Notes: generated by a model from the letters alone, not told the origin. 64,000 bases of DNA from Manduca sexta (GCF_014839805.1 NC_051118.1:3278391-3342390), one strand, 5' to 3'; positions 32,648 to 45,010 are shown, numbered from the stretch's first letter. Program-made: numbers and translations.

Positions 32648-32888
32648 GTTTGCTGGTGGTAGGATATATTTTATATTCGCCCGGATAGCGACCACTGTAC
32701 ACAAGGTGTTATAACCCGTCATAGTGGCCCACGTAAGTGTGTCGCGTTCCGGGATCAGCCTGTGTATATCTGGTTCCGATGGGCCGGCATAATTGTGTCG
32801 ACTGTCGAGGGGTAATCATCTCTCGTCAGTCGACATTCTATTGGACCCCACTTCACTTACAATCAGGTGTAGTGGGGTCACTTTGATG
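32648..32888 (+). repeat. Family D repeat copy 2
   Basis: From GGTGGTAGGATATATTTTAT to GTGTAGTGGGGTCACTTTG. The clearest full copy of the family. Confidence 0.8.
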
Positions 32889-33395
32889 TACACGTATAGA
32901 AAAGACTGAGATTATTACTCATAAGGCGCAGTATTTAAGCTGAGTGCAATATCCTTCAAACCGGAACACCATTATTTATAATAGGTTTTATTATCAGAAT
33001 TTACAAAATAGTTGAATACGATAATTACGATTATAGAAAAAAGTACATATTGGTATATAATTCTAGATTTTTATAATTTAGGATATTAACTGCGAATATA
33101 TGCGGAGACTATGAGCAATATGTATATTTATATAGTTATGTAGTTTTTAAATTTTTATTAGTCTGTAAGTCTTCCTAAAAATAAATAAATAAATAATAGA
33201 AAATTGTTTCATGAAATGTAACTATTACTGACCATTACATCATTGTTGGTTGTTTCTATTCCCAGCGTTTGTATTCCATTAAGGCATTGTTTACGTAATG
33301 ATATCCCTAGGGGGCATTTCATTAACTGGAGATGTATTCTATACTTGTACGCTTATTGGACTTTATCCTAATAGTATCAACTCAATAATATTCAA
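32889..33395. other. No recognised feature
   Basis: AT-rich DNA with a short (AAAT)n at 33180-33198. Confidence 0.35.
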
Positions 33396-33595
33396 TGTAT
33401 CGGTGGCTTGTATTACGGTATAACCGCAGTGCTGAAGTCCTGGGTTCGAATTCCTGGTCAGACAAAGTGGTATTTGATTTTTCTACTCAGTATTAGCAAG
33501 GCGTCTGGAATTTGTGCCCGATATGGCGATAGGCTCGCCCCCTATTACGTTATGGGTCGCAACCCCTCAGGGGATAAAAGGCGTGAGTGTGTGTA
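33396..33595 (+). mobile_element. SINE-B copy
   Basis: B-box GGTTCGAATTCC, then GATATGGCGATAGGCTCGCC and a tail ending GGCGTGAGTGTGTGT. The A-box region is altered (CGGTGGCTTGTATTACGG). Confidence 0.75.
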
Positions 33596-33732
33596 ATAAT
33601 ATTCAAACATATTTAACTAAATTAATTGCCTATACAGCAATTTTATAAGCTGGGAGGCGAAAAAAAAACTTAAAAGAAAAAACATACTTTTTAATACAAA
33701 ATTCCATAGTCAGTGACTAGATACTCATAATG

Positions 33733-33862
33733 TTTTCTTATGTTTACGCGAATGTTAGACATTGAAATTAAACTAATTTTCGGATTCTATCGCGGTTTTA
33801 GTATTATTTTCTCCCGACGTTTCGAAGATTTTGCAGTCTCCATGGTCACGGGGGGGACTAGA
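33733..33862 (-). mobile_element. Family F copy
   Basis: The inverse of the family: GTTAGACATTGAAATTAAAC at the left, TCCCGACGTTTCGAAGATTT in the middle, and a (G)n run at 33849-33855. It is a simple copy. Confidence 0.6.
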
Positions 33863-34756
33863 TACTCATACTGATCCCAGCGCTCATTTATATCTGTTAT
33901 TTATTACAATTTTACGATTCTAGATATACTAAAAATGCTCTTAAACTTTAACCATTACTATGACTATGATTTAGCATCATTACTGTTCGTATAAATAATG
34001 ATAAATATAAATAAATATATATAAATGAGTGCAGAAAAATTATTAATTTGACTGCCGAATTTCGACCACTCGACGACCACTAGTTCATACAAATAGCTGT
34101 CAATTTGTTGTATTACAAATCTGAGTTTGATTATATTTATTTATATAGAACAACATTGATATCAATATATTTTTCCTTATTCATAACGAATGTGAGTGAA
34201 ATTCAATAGATTACTTACATTATTTACGAGGTTTCTTTTTATTTAAAATACTTGTGCTGTTTTGTTTGTTGTTTCTATTTAGATTTTTGATATTAATTTT
34301 TCCTGAAGTACGTTCAACCTTACCACTTTAATATAAGTATGGTTTTAGTTAAACAATGTTTATTGCGTGACAGGAAGCTAAACTTTAAAACATAAAATTA
34401 TATGTATTATTAAATTTAACCTACAATTTTTGCGATCCTTTGAGCTGGATAGCGGTCCTTCCCACCAGATAATTTTATTTTCAGAACAAACAATAATACT
34501 TCATTTAACCAACGCCATTAACATTGTGACGTAAATGATTTAATGTGTATAACATAAACAAAAACTTATATACTCGTATTTGGCATTCAATGGTCCTTCG
34601 AACTGGATAATGGTCCTTTGAACCGGATTTTGCACTTTCTCCTATTTCTTCAATGAAAATAACCTTAATACACGCTCTTAAATCCTTGTTTGCTACGGAT
34701 TGTTGAAAACTACAGTATAATACATAAGTAATAATGTATATTTTCCGTTGTTGCAG
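33863..34756. other. Intron or 5' flank, no recognised feature
   Basis: AT-rich. It ends in the splice acceptor of the membrane-protein gene (CGTTGTTGCAG, 34746-34756), so at least its right part is intron. Confidence 0.5.
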
Positions 34757-34792
34757 TAACAGCACGCGACGGCGTCCGTCGCTGTCCGTAAG

Positions 34793-34964
34793 ATGCGTTC
34801 ACTGCTAGCGTACTACGCAGACGCTGTGATGTCAGCGGCGAAGCGCGGCGCGGGCTGCGCGTTCGGCTGCAGCGACCGCGGCGACTGCATCAACGGCACT
34901 TGCCTCTGCGAGATCAGATATTCGGGAGACCATTGCTCCGGCCCCAACATGCCTTACCATGCTT
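34793..34964 (+). CDS. Multi-pass membrane protein, exon with start and EGF-like segment
   Basis: The exon runs 34757-34964 between acceptor TTGCAG and donor GTGAGT. An in-frame TAA opens the exon and the first ATG after it (34793, A at -3) is taken as the start. The 57 codons plus one base encode MRSLLAYYADAVM and then six cysteines (residues 22, 26, 32, 37, 39, 48) spaced CX3CX5CX4CX1CX8C, an EGF-like pattern (CSDRGDCINGTCLC). GC is far above the surroundings. No clear signal peptide is present. This segment would lie outside the cell or in a lumen ahead of the first helix. It joins in phase 1 with 36354. Confidence 0.85.
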
Positions 34965-35390
34965 GTGAGTAGATTTACTAATACATTTGTTCATCTCTGC
35001 TCCACCCTAAGGTTGATTGGAAGAGAATGCCTACGGCATTAGTCCGCCTATGTACATTTTTTGTATATGAAGTGCAAATAAATAAATAAAATAAACTTGT
35101 TGTTTTACCCAGATTCTCGATTATTATGAAGTCCAATGTTTTGATGACTTCAGCCTTTATTATTACGGGATAGGTATAGACTTACAGGTTGTTCAAAAGG
35201 ATTCACTTATATAATAAATTATCCTGTTACTCCATTCTTATTAAAGTTCTGAGTGTTGATGCCCATTCGTGATCATTTAAACCAGGCCAACAACTTACAA
35301 ATGTTGTCGAGTGGCACTAAAGTGGTATTACACGTGGCTATATTATCTTTGTTACATGTAATAAATAGGATATTGAAATATACCACTGTC

Positions 35391-35545
35391 TCGGTGGCGT
35401 AGTGGTATTATGGTACAACTATATTGCTGAGGTCTCGGGTTCGATTCCCGCGTCAGGTACAGTTATATTGGGTTTTTTATACTCAGTATCAGTCTGAAAT
35501 TTGGAATCTGTTTTCGATATGGCGATAGGTTCAACTATCCAGCGA
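35391..35545 (+). mobile_element. SINE-B copy in intron
   Basis: The tRNA-like head GGTGGCGTAGTGGTATTATG with B-box GGGTTCGATTCCCG, then GATATGGCGATAGG. 3'-truncated. It sits in the intron between the first two coding exons. Confidence 0.75.
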
Positions 35546-36353
35546 ATAGTCTTACCCGCGAACACCACATCGTAAAAAATATATTGTATACAGTAGTACC
35601 AAATAATGATATCCATAAATCAAGTCCCCCGTCATTTCCTTTGTCGTCGCAAGAGACCTTTGACGTTCATGTTTAACATATTAATAAGATCCGTCATTGT
35701 ATTCTAAACCGTTGAATATTTTTTTTGTTAGATATGGTTGTTGTTTTTTAACGCGTGGATTTGATTGAATTTCATTGGTTTATAAAAAATTATAAATTAC
35801 GGATTATTAAAAAGGCAAATTATACAAAAAATAGTGTACCAATGGTTTTATCCATCCGTTAACATTTATGTGAGGTTGTGATAAACAAAGCATTTAATTT
35901 AAGGCGAACATTATTTAAGTAAATATCAAGTATCAGTATAAAAACCATTGATATATATGTACAACGTACTAGATTTCGCGTTCCAAAAATTCACTGTGTT
36001 CTACTGTATTGAACTGTCATCCATTGAAACTGACTTTAGTATGGTAACAATATTGATGCTTGTTGTGTACGGAGTGGCGCTCATAATATAAAAACGCGAG
36101 TCTAAGTGCAAACCTGGATGTGAATGAAAATGATTCAAATAAGTAAAATTATCAGTTGTTCAAGTGAATAAATAAGTTATGACAGTAACGTTTTGGTTGC
36201 CATTTTTGTTCTGATGTTAGTCCATATAAACAATTTTTTGTTTATATAGATGTTCGTGTCTATAGAATATACGTCAATGATAAAACCGAGGGAATATATA
36301 ACCTAGTAATCTAACTACCCAGAACTTCAATGAAACCTCAATTTTCATTCCAG

Positions 36354-36541
36354 GCATCGGCGGCGTGTTCCTGCTGGTCGCGTTCGTCTGTGCCGTCCAG
36401 CTGACGATCTGCATCGTCACCGAGTACCGCAGGCTGAAGGCGCCCACGTTCCTGCGCGCGTGCAAGGTCACCACGCAGAAGATGCTGTACCTGGTCGCGT
36501 TCCTTGCCTCGCTGATACGCGGCGCGTACTTCGTATCACCG
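36354..36541 (+). CDS. Multi-pass membrane protein, second coding exon
   Basis: Acceptor TTCCAG (to 36353) and donor GTTAGT (36542) bound 188 bases, which continue the frame from 34964 and end in phase 0. The product adds residues 58-120: helix 1 GGVFLLVAFVCAVQLTICIV, a basic loop (TEYRRLKAPTFLRACKV), and helix 2 from TTQKMLYLVAFLASLIRGAY. The TTQK..L....F....R pattern resembles the THH1/TOM1/TOM3 seven-helix membrane protein family, known from plants as host factors of tobamoviruses and present in animals with unclear function. This family call rests on recall, not a search. Confidence 0.85.
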
Positions 36542-36684
36542 GTTAGTTTCATTGCGGTTATGTGGTGGCGGGTGGTTTGTGGTTAAAGTGGTTTTATTCT
36601 ATATTGATTGAATCGCACCTCTACATATACTGTAACGTATATGCGAGACGATAATCGACAAGAATACACTGAAAACTCCCTACT

Positions 36685-37020
36685 TATAAATGCGAAAGTT
36701 TGTGAGGATGGGTGTATGTATGTTTGTTCCTATTTCACGAAAAAACTTCTGAACGGATTTGGATAAAACTTTACAGTAATATTCATTATAACACATAGGG
36801 TACAATTTATAACGATTTTGTGTAATTTGGTCGTAATATAACGATACCTATCAAGTAAGTCGGAAAAAAAAATGCTATCTTGGTGTGCGCTGCTTAAACC
36901 GTTGGAGTTAGATAAAGACGATGTTCTGTAGAATTGTTTGTCTTAAATAGTTCTAAATAAAAGTACGCGACAGCATATACCTTTTATGTAGAAACCACTA
37001 TGACCAAAAAAGAAGTTGTA
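36685..37020 (+). repeat. Dispersed repeat in intron (family L)
   Basis: GCGAAAGTTTGTGAGGATGG and CTGAACGGATTTGGATAAAA are words I associate with very abundant non-autonomous elements of Lepidoptera. The second recurs at 43491-43515. The ends are not defined. Confidence 0.45.
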
Positions 37021-37129
37021 TATTTGCTTTTAATACTTTGATTTTGCATTTTATTTGCATTTACGTTAATATAATTCTGTGTCTAAACTTAATTCCATAT
37101 TTTTTTAGTTCTTTTTATTGTGCCCACAG

Positions 37130-37225
37130 TCGGCGTTCCAAGACGGCTGGGCGACAAGTCTGCTGTCTGCTTACTATCCCTTGCTGATGTCCGGTTCGTC
37201 GCTGATCGTGTGTTTCTGGGCTGAG
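37130..37225 (+). CDS. Multi-pass membrane protein, third coding exon
   Basis: Acceptor CCCACAG (to 37129) and donor GTGAGT (37226) bound 32 whole codons: SAFQDGWATSLLSAYY then PLLMSGSSLIVCFWAE. The hydrophobic run forms helix 3, and the closing SLIVCFWAE matches the end of the third helix of THH1/TOM1/TOM3 proteins (..LLVLFWAE..). Four more helices would be expected. I could not find their exons in the remaining 27 kb, so the gene either has a very long intron and continues beyond the window, or its later exons are too short for me to recognise. Together the three exons give 151 residues. Confidence 0.85.
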
Positions 37226-37779
37226 GTGAGTTTTGTATTTAGCGCCATCTATTGCCAAGTTCTGAGTATTTTATTAGTGTATGCCAGTGCCATCTATCGA
37301 GTATTGTCGGGAAGTTTATTAGTAAGCATTAAAATATTGTAGTTCAGTTTTATGTTAACAGATGGCATTGAAAGTTTTTGTTGAGATTATAGTACAAGCT
37401 GAGTAATGTAGATGGCGTTCTTATCGATTTTAAGTTTATAAACAACTACACTACGATGTTACACTCTAGTTCAGCAATTATAGAACGTGACTTATTTCAG
37501 GAAAATGCCGTTACAACTTTCTCATAACGGAGTATTTTTATAAAAGTGACTAGATTAAGCTGACTAGGTATTATTCTATCAACAAAATTGACTCACAATA
37601 TATGATTGCTTCTATAGTACTATACTATCACGAATCTACTCCCTTTACAGTAATTAGTGTTTTTTTTAAACTATATACTGTTTTTAAAATTTCACGACAC
37701 AAAGAACAATGGCGATCTACCATGAAATGTAACATTGATTAAGCAAATCATAAACATTTAAATATATATATTTTTTCAA

Positions 37780-38014
37780 AGTAACCCCACTGCACTTGAG
37801 TGTAAGTGGAGTGGGGTCCAGTAGAATGTCGACTGACGAGAGATGATTACTCCTCGACAGCTGACAATTATGCCGGCCTATAGTCAGATATACACAGGCT
37901 CATTCCGGAACGCGACACACTTTAGTCAGCAACTATAGCGGGCTTTAACACCTTGTGTACGGTGGTCGCTATCCGGACAGATATAGAATATATCCTACCA
38001 CCAGCATTTAGGTT
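37780..38014 (-). repeat. Family D repeat copy 3
   Basis: The inverse of family D: AAAGTAACCCCACTGCACTT at the left, GGTGGTCGCTATCCGGACAG and ATATCCTACCACC at the right. Confidence 0.75.
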
Positions 38015-38936
38015 GATATCAGTCATAATTGTCCCCACGTGAAGTTTCTAACAATGCCTATTATTTCCGAGATGCTACGTATGCTCACAATAAAACTAAT
38101 TGTATTATTTGTTGCAATTAAACAATATCAGTGACATCGCTTCGTATTTGAGTGTCATCTCCGGTGTTTAAATATCTCTGTTGCAGTTTTTATGATGCTT
38201 AGTGCGTCTCGTTAGTTTTATTGCCTTTAATTCTGTAAATTATATGCACTTTATATCACACTCTTAATAAAATAATGACCTATTCCAAAATTGTTAATTT
38301 GTGGGAATAGTCAAAAAACTAATTTCTGATTGCGACCTTTTTTTATAAGTTGCTATAAAATTTAACTTATTAAAGATACACAAATGAAAAAAAATGAATA
38401 ATTCATTATTTTATTAAGAGTGCGATATAGTTGGCTGACGGGAATATCAAATTAGCCTAGCAGTAGCTGCTATGTTCGATTCCGAGTTGGAAGATATTGA
38501 GATTTTTCTAACAATATGACAGGGTTGATATGTTTGTGCGTGGTCTTAAAAACGAGGCTATATTTGAAACATGGTAAAAATGCAGCGCTGACCCGACATG
38601 AAGTGGAAGAAGGGCAGGTAGACCAAGTAGATAATTGAATAGCGATTACTACAAGGCGAACCGCTTGCTGGTGTCGTGTAGTTGAAAGGAAAAAGATTCT
38701 ACGTTGTATTTAAAAAAAAGCAGCATCGGAATGTAGTACAAATTCAAGGGATGCGAAGTTTTTTTTTTATTATTCCCCGCAATTATGATTGCAATTCCAA
38801 TTACACGGCGTATACAAATCTAGGTGTTGCTTGCGGTTTTTCCCGCGTAAAAAGTATTTTTCGGCTACCATAGCGCCATCTATAATATGCCAGCGCCATC
38901 TGTCTAAAATCCAGATATTTGTTTTCTTTTTTTCTT
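38015..38936. other. Presumed intron, no recognised feature
   Basis: AT-rich DNA. A tRNA-like GATTCCGAGTTGG near 38479 is isolated and not a tRNA. Confidence 0.35.
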
Positions 38937-39238
38937 TCGTTGCTTTGAATGACGAGACGAGTTTGCCGTTCGCCTGATGGTAAGCGATACGACCGCCCAT
39001 AAACAGTAGGAACACCATCCAACACCTTGAATTACAAAGTATTGTTCGGTATTCCACTGCGCTCGCCATCCGGAGACATGAGATGTTAAACCTTATTATG
39101 TCTAGTAGTTACACTGGCTACAATGTCCTTCGAACTGGAACACAACAGTGACTTCACACTGCTGCTTAGCTGTAGAAATAGACATTGCGATGGTACCTAC
39201 CCAGGCGGGCTCTTACATATGAGAGACCTACCACCGGT
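38937..39238 (+). repeat. Family C repeat copy
   Basis: A full unit from GTTGCTTTGAATGACGAGAC to GAGAGACCTACCACC. Confidence 0.75.
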
Positions 39239-41423
39239 AAAAATATTTCTCATGGGAGCAAATAACAGGATAAAAACAAGCCTATACGTTAATCCAGGAC
39301 ATTGTATATCCGTGTGTCAAATTTCATCTATATCCATTCAGTGCTCACTGCGTTTACTTCTTACGAACATCCAAACATTTGCATTATTACAAGTAAAAAT
39401 AAGATAAAGTAAGATTAATCCATTGGCAGATAAATCTCACGGTTGTAAAATTTAGCACTAGAGTGTTAATCAGTATAATGATTTGGAAAAGGCCTTCTGT
39501 ACATTTAAATACTTTAATAAGTGGGTCGCCGCATGTTTACTGTGCCGGCGCGTGTCGACCGTCTTCAAGGTGACGTTTTGGGGCTATTGTCTACGTTTTA
39601 TGCTATTTTTGGAGTTTAATTGCGGTGCTTCGGAAGTTTTACATTTTTCTTCCGATAATTGGCTCGCGTGGAAAATGTCTGAATTTTTAAATGATTTTTT
39701 TTATAGATAATGCTACTGCAATGATTAAGAGACTTTTGTAGCGAGAAAGTTGACACCTATTTATACAAATAAATTTTCAGCACATATCTCGTGTTTGAGC
39801 ACCTTCATTTTACATTATAATCAGTCAGCGTTTGTTTTGCATTTCTTTTTAAATAATTTAAAAATAATTATTTCGCCATAAATCTATATTGAATAATTGC
39901 AACGAAAACACTTTCAGATAATTTGTTCCAGTTTAATATTTGCGACATTCGGAACATGCACGTGGACATAAGTTTTTATAACAATTTAGGAGAATGTGCT
40001 GATCGTTGTTTTGTTTGGCCAAATTAACCTGAGATGTTTACAGTAGTAACATCAAATTAAACAATCGTTTATTGTTGCGGTGGCAGGTCGCTGGTGTTGC
40101 GCGGATTTTTCCACCCGGAGTCAAATCAAAATTTGCCGCCGCTAAAAAAAAATAAGACCATTGCAACAAAACAAAATAATTGCCGCATGCGCCCCGCATG
40201 CTGTTTTTATATGTGACAAAATATGCAGAGAAAACGTTTGAATTTTTTTAATATTTTATTTGAGACTTTTTGCTGTCTCCCTAGAAGTGCTCGGGGTGGT
40301 CGATTTTTATTTTAATATAGATTTTAAAGATACATTTTTATTCTGACAGTAAAAAGCACAACGATAAAGGCTTGCTGTAGTGCCGGCTTGTCATCCATTG
40401 TTAAACAAGGCTACTTGAAATGAGCAATATTTTTTTTTTTTTTAACTATGTAGTGTGCGTTATTCAATTTTGTATAGAATGTATTGGATACCCTCCATAT
40501 TTCTTTTTATTCTGGGTTTGGTTTTGCGAGCGATACGGTTACGTGCCTTCCAGTGGCGTAGGGTCAATACAGCCCGATTACTGCCGACTTATGTATCGTA
40601 ATTTATGTAGAATTTAATTATCATAAGAACGATTTGTAGAGCGCATTTATGTATATTATTAATACCTATAAGTTGCTTCGGGTGCCGCTGCTCTCTATCT
40701 CATAAACCATTTGTCAAGTATGTATAGTATTTTGCTCATTCAATGAAACCAGCCCAAAGAACCTTGAGTATACAAGTTGAGCATCATACTTTGGTTATAT
40801 TTTTTTTTTTTTATAAACTGTTGACGTACATTTTGTATTTGAATAATGCCTTGGGTGTTTAAAATGTCACCTAACCATGTTCACGTAGATGTTACACAAC
40901 TTACTAGTTCACTGGCATTGATGCTGAGTGGATTCCAAAATGTTGTTAGTTTTGTTTACATGTTTTTTGTACGTGACGCCGTGGCGAGGTAATGTAATTG
41001 GAATAATTGTAAATGTGTTCTATGAGTTTGTATTGATTTTGTTTTTTAGGTAATAGAGAATTTTATTATTGTTAAATGATCACATGTGATAATAAATAGT
41101 GTAGACCAAATACATATGTCGCTCAAATCTTTGTAGGCTAATTTTTTTTTGCTTCAAGGGCGACCCCGGAACAAGGCTGACATTACTATTTGAAGACGAA
41201 ACTGCCCTCACTTATTAAACGTTGCCCGTTTAACGTTATATTGCATAAACGAGTTTTTATGTGGGACTATTGATACAGTATCTGCTTTAGCCAACGTCAG
41301 TGCAACGGCCCGCAACCAGATTCAAGTTTGCCATTTTTTAAACAAACCGACATACAAAAAAAATATAATTGTAAAATGTAGGTAGATATGATAATTCTGA
41401 TATCAGACGACCAACAACTTATT
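39239..41423. other. No recognised genes; AT-rich
   Basis: A GC-richer patch at 39520-39580 has no matching splice sites for the upstream gene. CCAGTGGCGTAGGG at 40550 resembles a transposon end. Poly-T runs at 40430 and 40800. Confidence 0.3.
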
Positions 41424-41550
41424 CCCCCCTGTGGCCATGAAGGCTGCAAAGTCTTCGAAACGTTGGCAGAAAATAATAAAATAAATGGTCGCGATAAGTC
41501 CGAAAAAATGTTTAATTTCAATATCTAACATTCGCGTAAACATAAATCAT
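41424..41550 (+). mobile_element. Family F copy
   Basis: GGCCATGAAGGCTGCAAAG then TCTTCGAAACGTTGGCAG, ending ATCTAACATTCGCGTAAAC. A simple copy. Confidence 0.6.
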
Positions 41551-41739
41551 TATGTAAACCTACAGACAATTGTACTTATATATTCAGTTGCGTATGCATG
41601 CACATGACAGATGCTCCACTCATCCGATCATGTTATTGTGCGCGCCATTGATTCTAAAAAAACTTAACACAGCCCAGTGTTGAGATACGGCGTGCGCGGG
41701 AAACGCGTGCCGTGCGTATTGCGAACAGTCCGCATTACG

Positions 41740-41885
41740 CGCCAAATTATAATCAAAACTTTTTAAATATTTTTTTTTTCATTTTCGGCCAGTAGTGTAT
41801 ATTTTTAAATAAAAGTTTGTTAAAGTGTTTTTTTTAGTGAAGTGATGTTCGAGATTAACGTGATAGCTCACGGTTTTAGTGCAAG
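41740..41885 (+). promoter_or_regulatory. Possible promoter and 5'UTR exon
   Basis: A GC-rich patch (41690-41745, GGCGTGCGCGGGAAACGCG) is followed by a stretch like an insect 5'UTR (AAAGTGTTTTTTTTAGTGAA) and an ATG at 41845 opening MFEINVIAHGFSA. Then comes GTGAGT at 41886. It may be a first exon of a + strand gene or an alternative start for the upstream membrane-protein gene. No downstream exon was found. Confidence 0.25.
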
Positions 41886-43606
41886 GTGAGTGCATTGAAC
41901 TTCGAATGCACAATTATATCTTCCGTTATGCAATTTATTCCACGTAGTTTATTTTTAGTACGTTTCGATTGCTTCGATGTCCTTTTTGACTAAAATTTAT
42001 GATCAAATATTTTGTGTTAATTTATTTTTATGTTTTTTTTATAAACCCACTGACTGTAGTATAATTGTTTTATATTAAATCGGGTAATGTATGCTTATAG
42101 TTAATTAAAGAATTTAATGGTTCATAAATATCAACGTAAATTTCGGCACATTAAACGAAAAAGGCAATGAAGTTATACAAGCGTCAGCCCTTTAAAAATA
42201 TAATCCGGAAACTGATTATTTTAAAATAAATCAAGTATTTAACGGAGGTACGTAACTTGTCTCAGGGTTACAATTTTTTTTAATAATATCGATGGATAGA
42301 GTTATTATTTAACCCTTTTAAACAATTAGGATGTTGAATCAGCTATTATGAGCTCCCTGGCAACATAAATAGATTAGATTTTAGAATTTAAAACGAGGAA
42401 GAATTAGGCATACGAACGAAATTATGTTCTTAAAATTTGAATTTAGAATTTGTGTGTCGTTGAACGAGTCATTTGTCACAAACTACAAAATATCATTTAT
42501 TTGTTTTTATTTTATTTGATTTTAATCGTAAATCATAATTAATTTATTTGCGTTATAATTTTTTTTTGTATAATCAATATTCAGTAAATGCTGACATTTC
42601 TGACACGCACTGACTTATTATGGCCAACCTCTTAATATAAACTATGAACTATCTAACTAAGCTTTTGTTGATTTATTGACACGATTCCGTCGGGTCGTTG
42701 TTTTTCGTTTGTTTAGTATTAACACATAATAAATATACCATAAACACTTTGTGCACAAACTATAACATAATGTATTTGTGTCTCGTATGTATTCTAATAA
42801 TAAATATTACTTATCTAACGTTTGATTGTCAATCAGCACATTGGGGTTATCTTGTGTGAAGGTTGGTGAGCAAAACATTCAGTGATAAATGACATGCTCG
42901 CGACGCGGCTTCATGTGGGCTGTTTAGTCGTGTTGCCTTGGTCTTAGTCATTTTTTTTGCAGCTGTATTGAAGTAGAGCTCAATAATGACAAATAATTAA
43001 AATTGATGTATTTTGCGTAGACATTTTTTTTTCGGGTTCTTTTTTTAAACGTGTTTATGGGCGGTGGAGATAACTTATATAACGTACTTTTTTGTTTGAC
43101 TTATATAGAGATAAACTATGAAATCTGACGGGTTCGAAAGATTATATTGAGAAGATTCAAAATATTGATTGGATTATTTTAACGAAAATACTCTATGATA
43201 GACACCAAAAGACTAATATCCGAACACTTCCTTTCTTTTATTCTATAAATTTTTGATCACGTGCCAATATTATTTTTCCGCAATAGTTTTTGTGTACAGG
43301 GTTGTACATAAACATTTTTTTATTACTACGCAGTTCTATTTATTTTCGGAGCTTCTTTTCTAGAGCACATTGACATTGGAATCATATTTGAATTTATAGC
43401 CTGGGGATTCCCCACATTGCGGTGCAACGATATGCTAGATAACTCATCGTTTAAGCTTTGTTTAGAGAGATCAATTATCGCTAGCAATTTGAACGGATTT
43501 GGATAAAATTTGGCAGACGAATTGACCGTGTCCTGGTTTAACATAATGTAGACAATTTTTTATCTTGGTAATGTGCTCCCGCGGTAAATGTTTTGTTTTA
43601 TCGATG
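41886..43606. other. No recognised feature
   Basis: AT-rich DNA, possibly intron if the exon ending at 41885 is real. A family L word (GAACGGATTTGGATAAAATT) occurs near 43491. Confidence 0.3.
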
Positions 43607-43956
43607 GCTCCTAAGTAAACTATCGTATCTGGAAAAATAGCGATATTTACTTTTTAGCGTTTCGTTATCAAGCAAAGAAAAAAAAAACTTCATTAAAAAC
43701 TCTTTAGACCCGATAACTCTTGTACTGTATTCTATTTGTGAACGCTTTTGAATGACCTTCTTGTATTAATTTACCTTTAATATTGTTTAAATCAAGCTGT
43801 AAGTTTTCCGAAAATAATAAGATAAACATAAAATAAAATAAATAAAACATTTTCTATCTTCTTTTTAATGTATTTGGTAGTAAACAATATTTAGATAATA
43901 AAACGTTAAAAAAGTAAATATTGCTATTTTTCATATACGATAGTTTACTTAGGAGC
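43607..43956. mobile_element. MITE with about 55-bp TIRs
   Basis: GCTCCTAAGTAAACTATCGT at the left faces its inverse ACGATAGTTTACTTAGGAGC at the right. The match continues for about 55 bases with about five differences. The 350-bp element has no open frame. A target duplication is not evident. Confidence 0.75.
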
Positions 43957-44075
43957 AATCATTTTGTGATTTTTTAAAATATTGGAGTCGTATTGATGGC
44001 TTTATGGATCGCTACAGTTATTTAAGTATTTTTGTAGTGGGAAAGGGTATTCACACAGAGGAAGTCGTTATATCG

Positions 44076-44227
44076 ACGGTTGAAAGGCTAATTAACTTAA
44101 GCGAAATTTTTTTGCGACACCAAGTTTCATACATATTTAAAATCAGCATTTTTTTCTATGTTTTTTTAATCTAGTTAAAATTTTTCGAAAAAATAATTTC
44201 GCTTATGTCAATTAGCCTTTTAACCGT
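44076..44227. mobile_element. Foldback MITE, 152 bp
   Basis: ACGGTTGAAAGGCTAATTAA at the left faces a right end whose inverse reads ACGGTTAAAAGGCTAATTGA. Pairing extends about 40 bases from each end (AAGCGAAATT in both), leaving about 70 bases of loop. The target duplication is unclear. Confidence 0.75.
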
Positions 44228-45010
44228 GTAATTGTGCTCTCCCGCTGCCAATATTAGCAATAAAATGTTTTCATTATAACACTTTATTTTGACTACGCTG
44301 CGCGATTGTGATGTGTTGTCATTACCTGTGGTACAATAGTGTGGCCGTCATGATTGTGGCATAAAATGGCGGTACCTAACGATAATACAAGTATTGTCAT
44401 TCAATGATCATATTGATTGGGTAATCTTAATATATGTAATATTTCCGACGTCGGTCTGTTGCAAACTCGGGAAGGATGCACAACAAAACAATATCGACCG
44501 TTACGTATCACGTTTAATGCAGAACTGACAACTGTCATGTTCCGAGTTTATTACCCACATTTGACATATACATTACAATATACAGGATAAAAATGAGATT
44601 TCTTCAGCTCAGGTTATTTTTTTATGTCAAGGAATAAACCGTCGAACATTCTTGATCAAGATGATATGTTTACAAATAAGTATATAAAAAAATACAAACA
44701 TTTAACATATGAATACAGAAACTTCTCTTTTTTTGGAAGTTGGTTTAAATTAGGAACCATACAACATTTAATACACAAAGGACATATTATCATGTAGTGG
44801 GCCCTCGTAACCTGATTGACCGAGTACCTAATTACGTCTCTGTCCACCCCTGCAATAATAGCAGGATGATGATAATTTAATTTGACATTATGTGTATTGC
44901 GCACAGTCGAGCGCATACGAGGATAACGATGTGTTAGTGAGGGCACCTTGCAATCAAACACGCGAACAGGACATTCTAATAAAAGGTAATTTTCATTATC
45001 AAATACACAC
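44228..45010. other. No recognised feature
   Basis: AT-rich, non-coding. Confidence 0.35.

Noticed and set aside
35395..35450. tRNA-like sequence with a good B-box
   Set aside because: It is the head of a SINE-B copy: the family body follows directly and the same head recurs at nine other places. No cloverleaf with a 3' acceptor stem was found.
36542..36586. Extension of the second membrane-protein exon past 36541
   Set aside because: The frame stays open by chance into the intron. GTTAGT at 36542 and in-phase joining to 37130 fix the exon end.
37226..37342. Extension of the third exon past 37225
   Set aside because: GTGAGT at 37226 is a consensus donor, and base composition falls to intron-like AT-rich after it.
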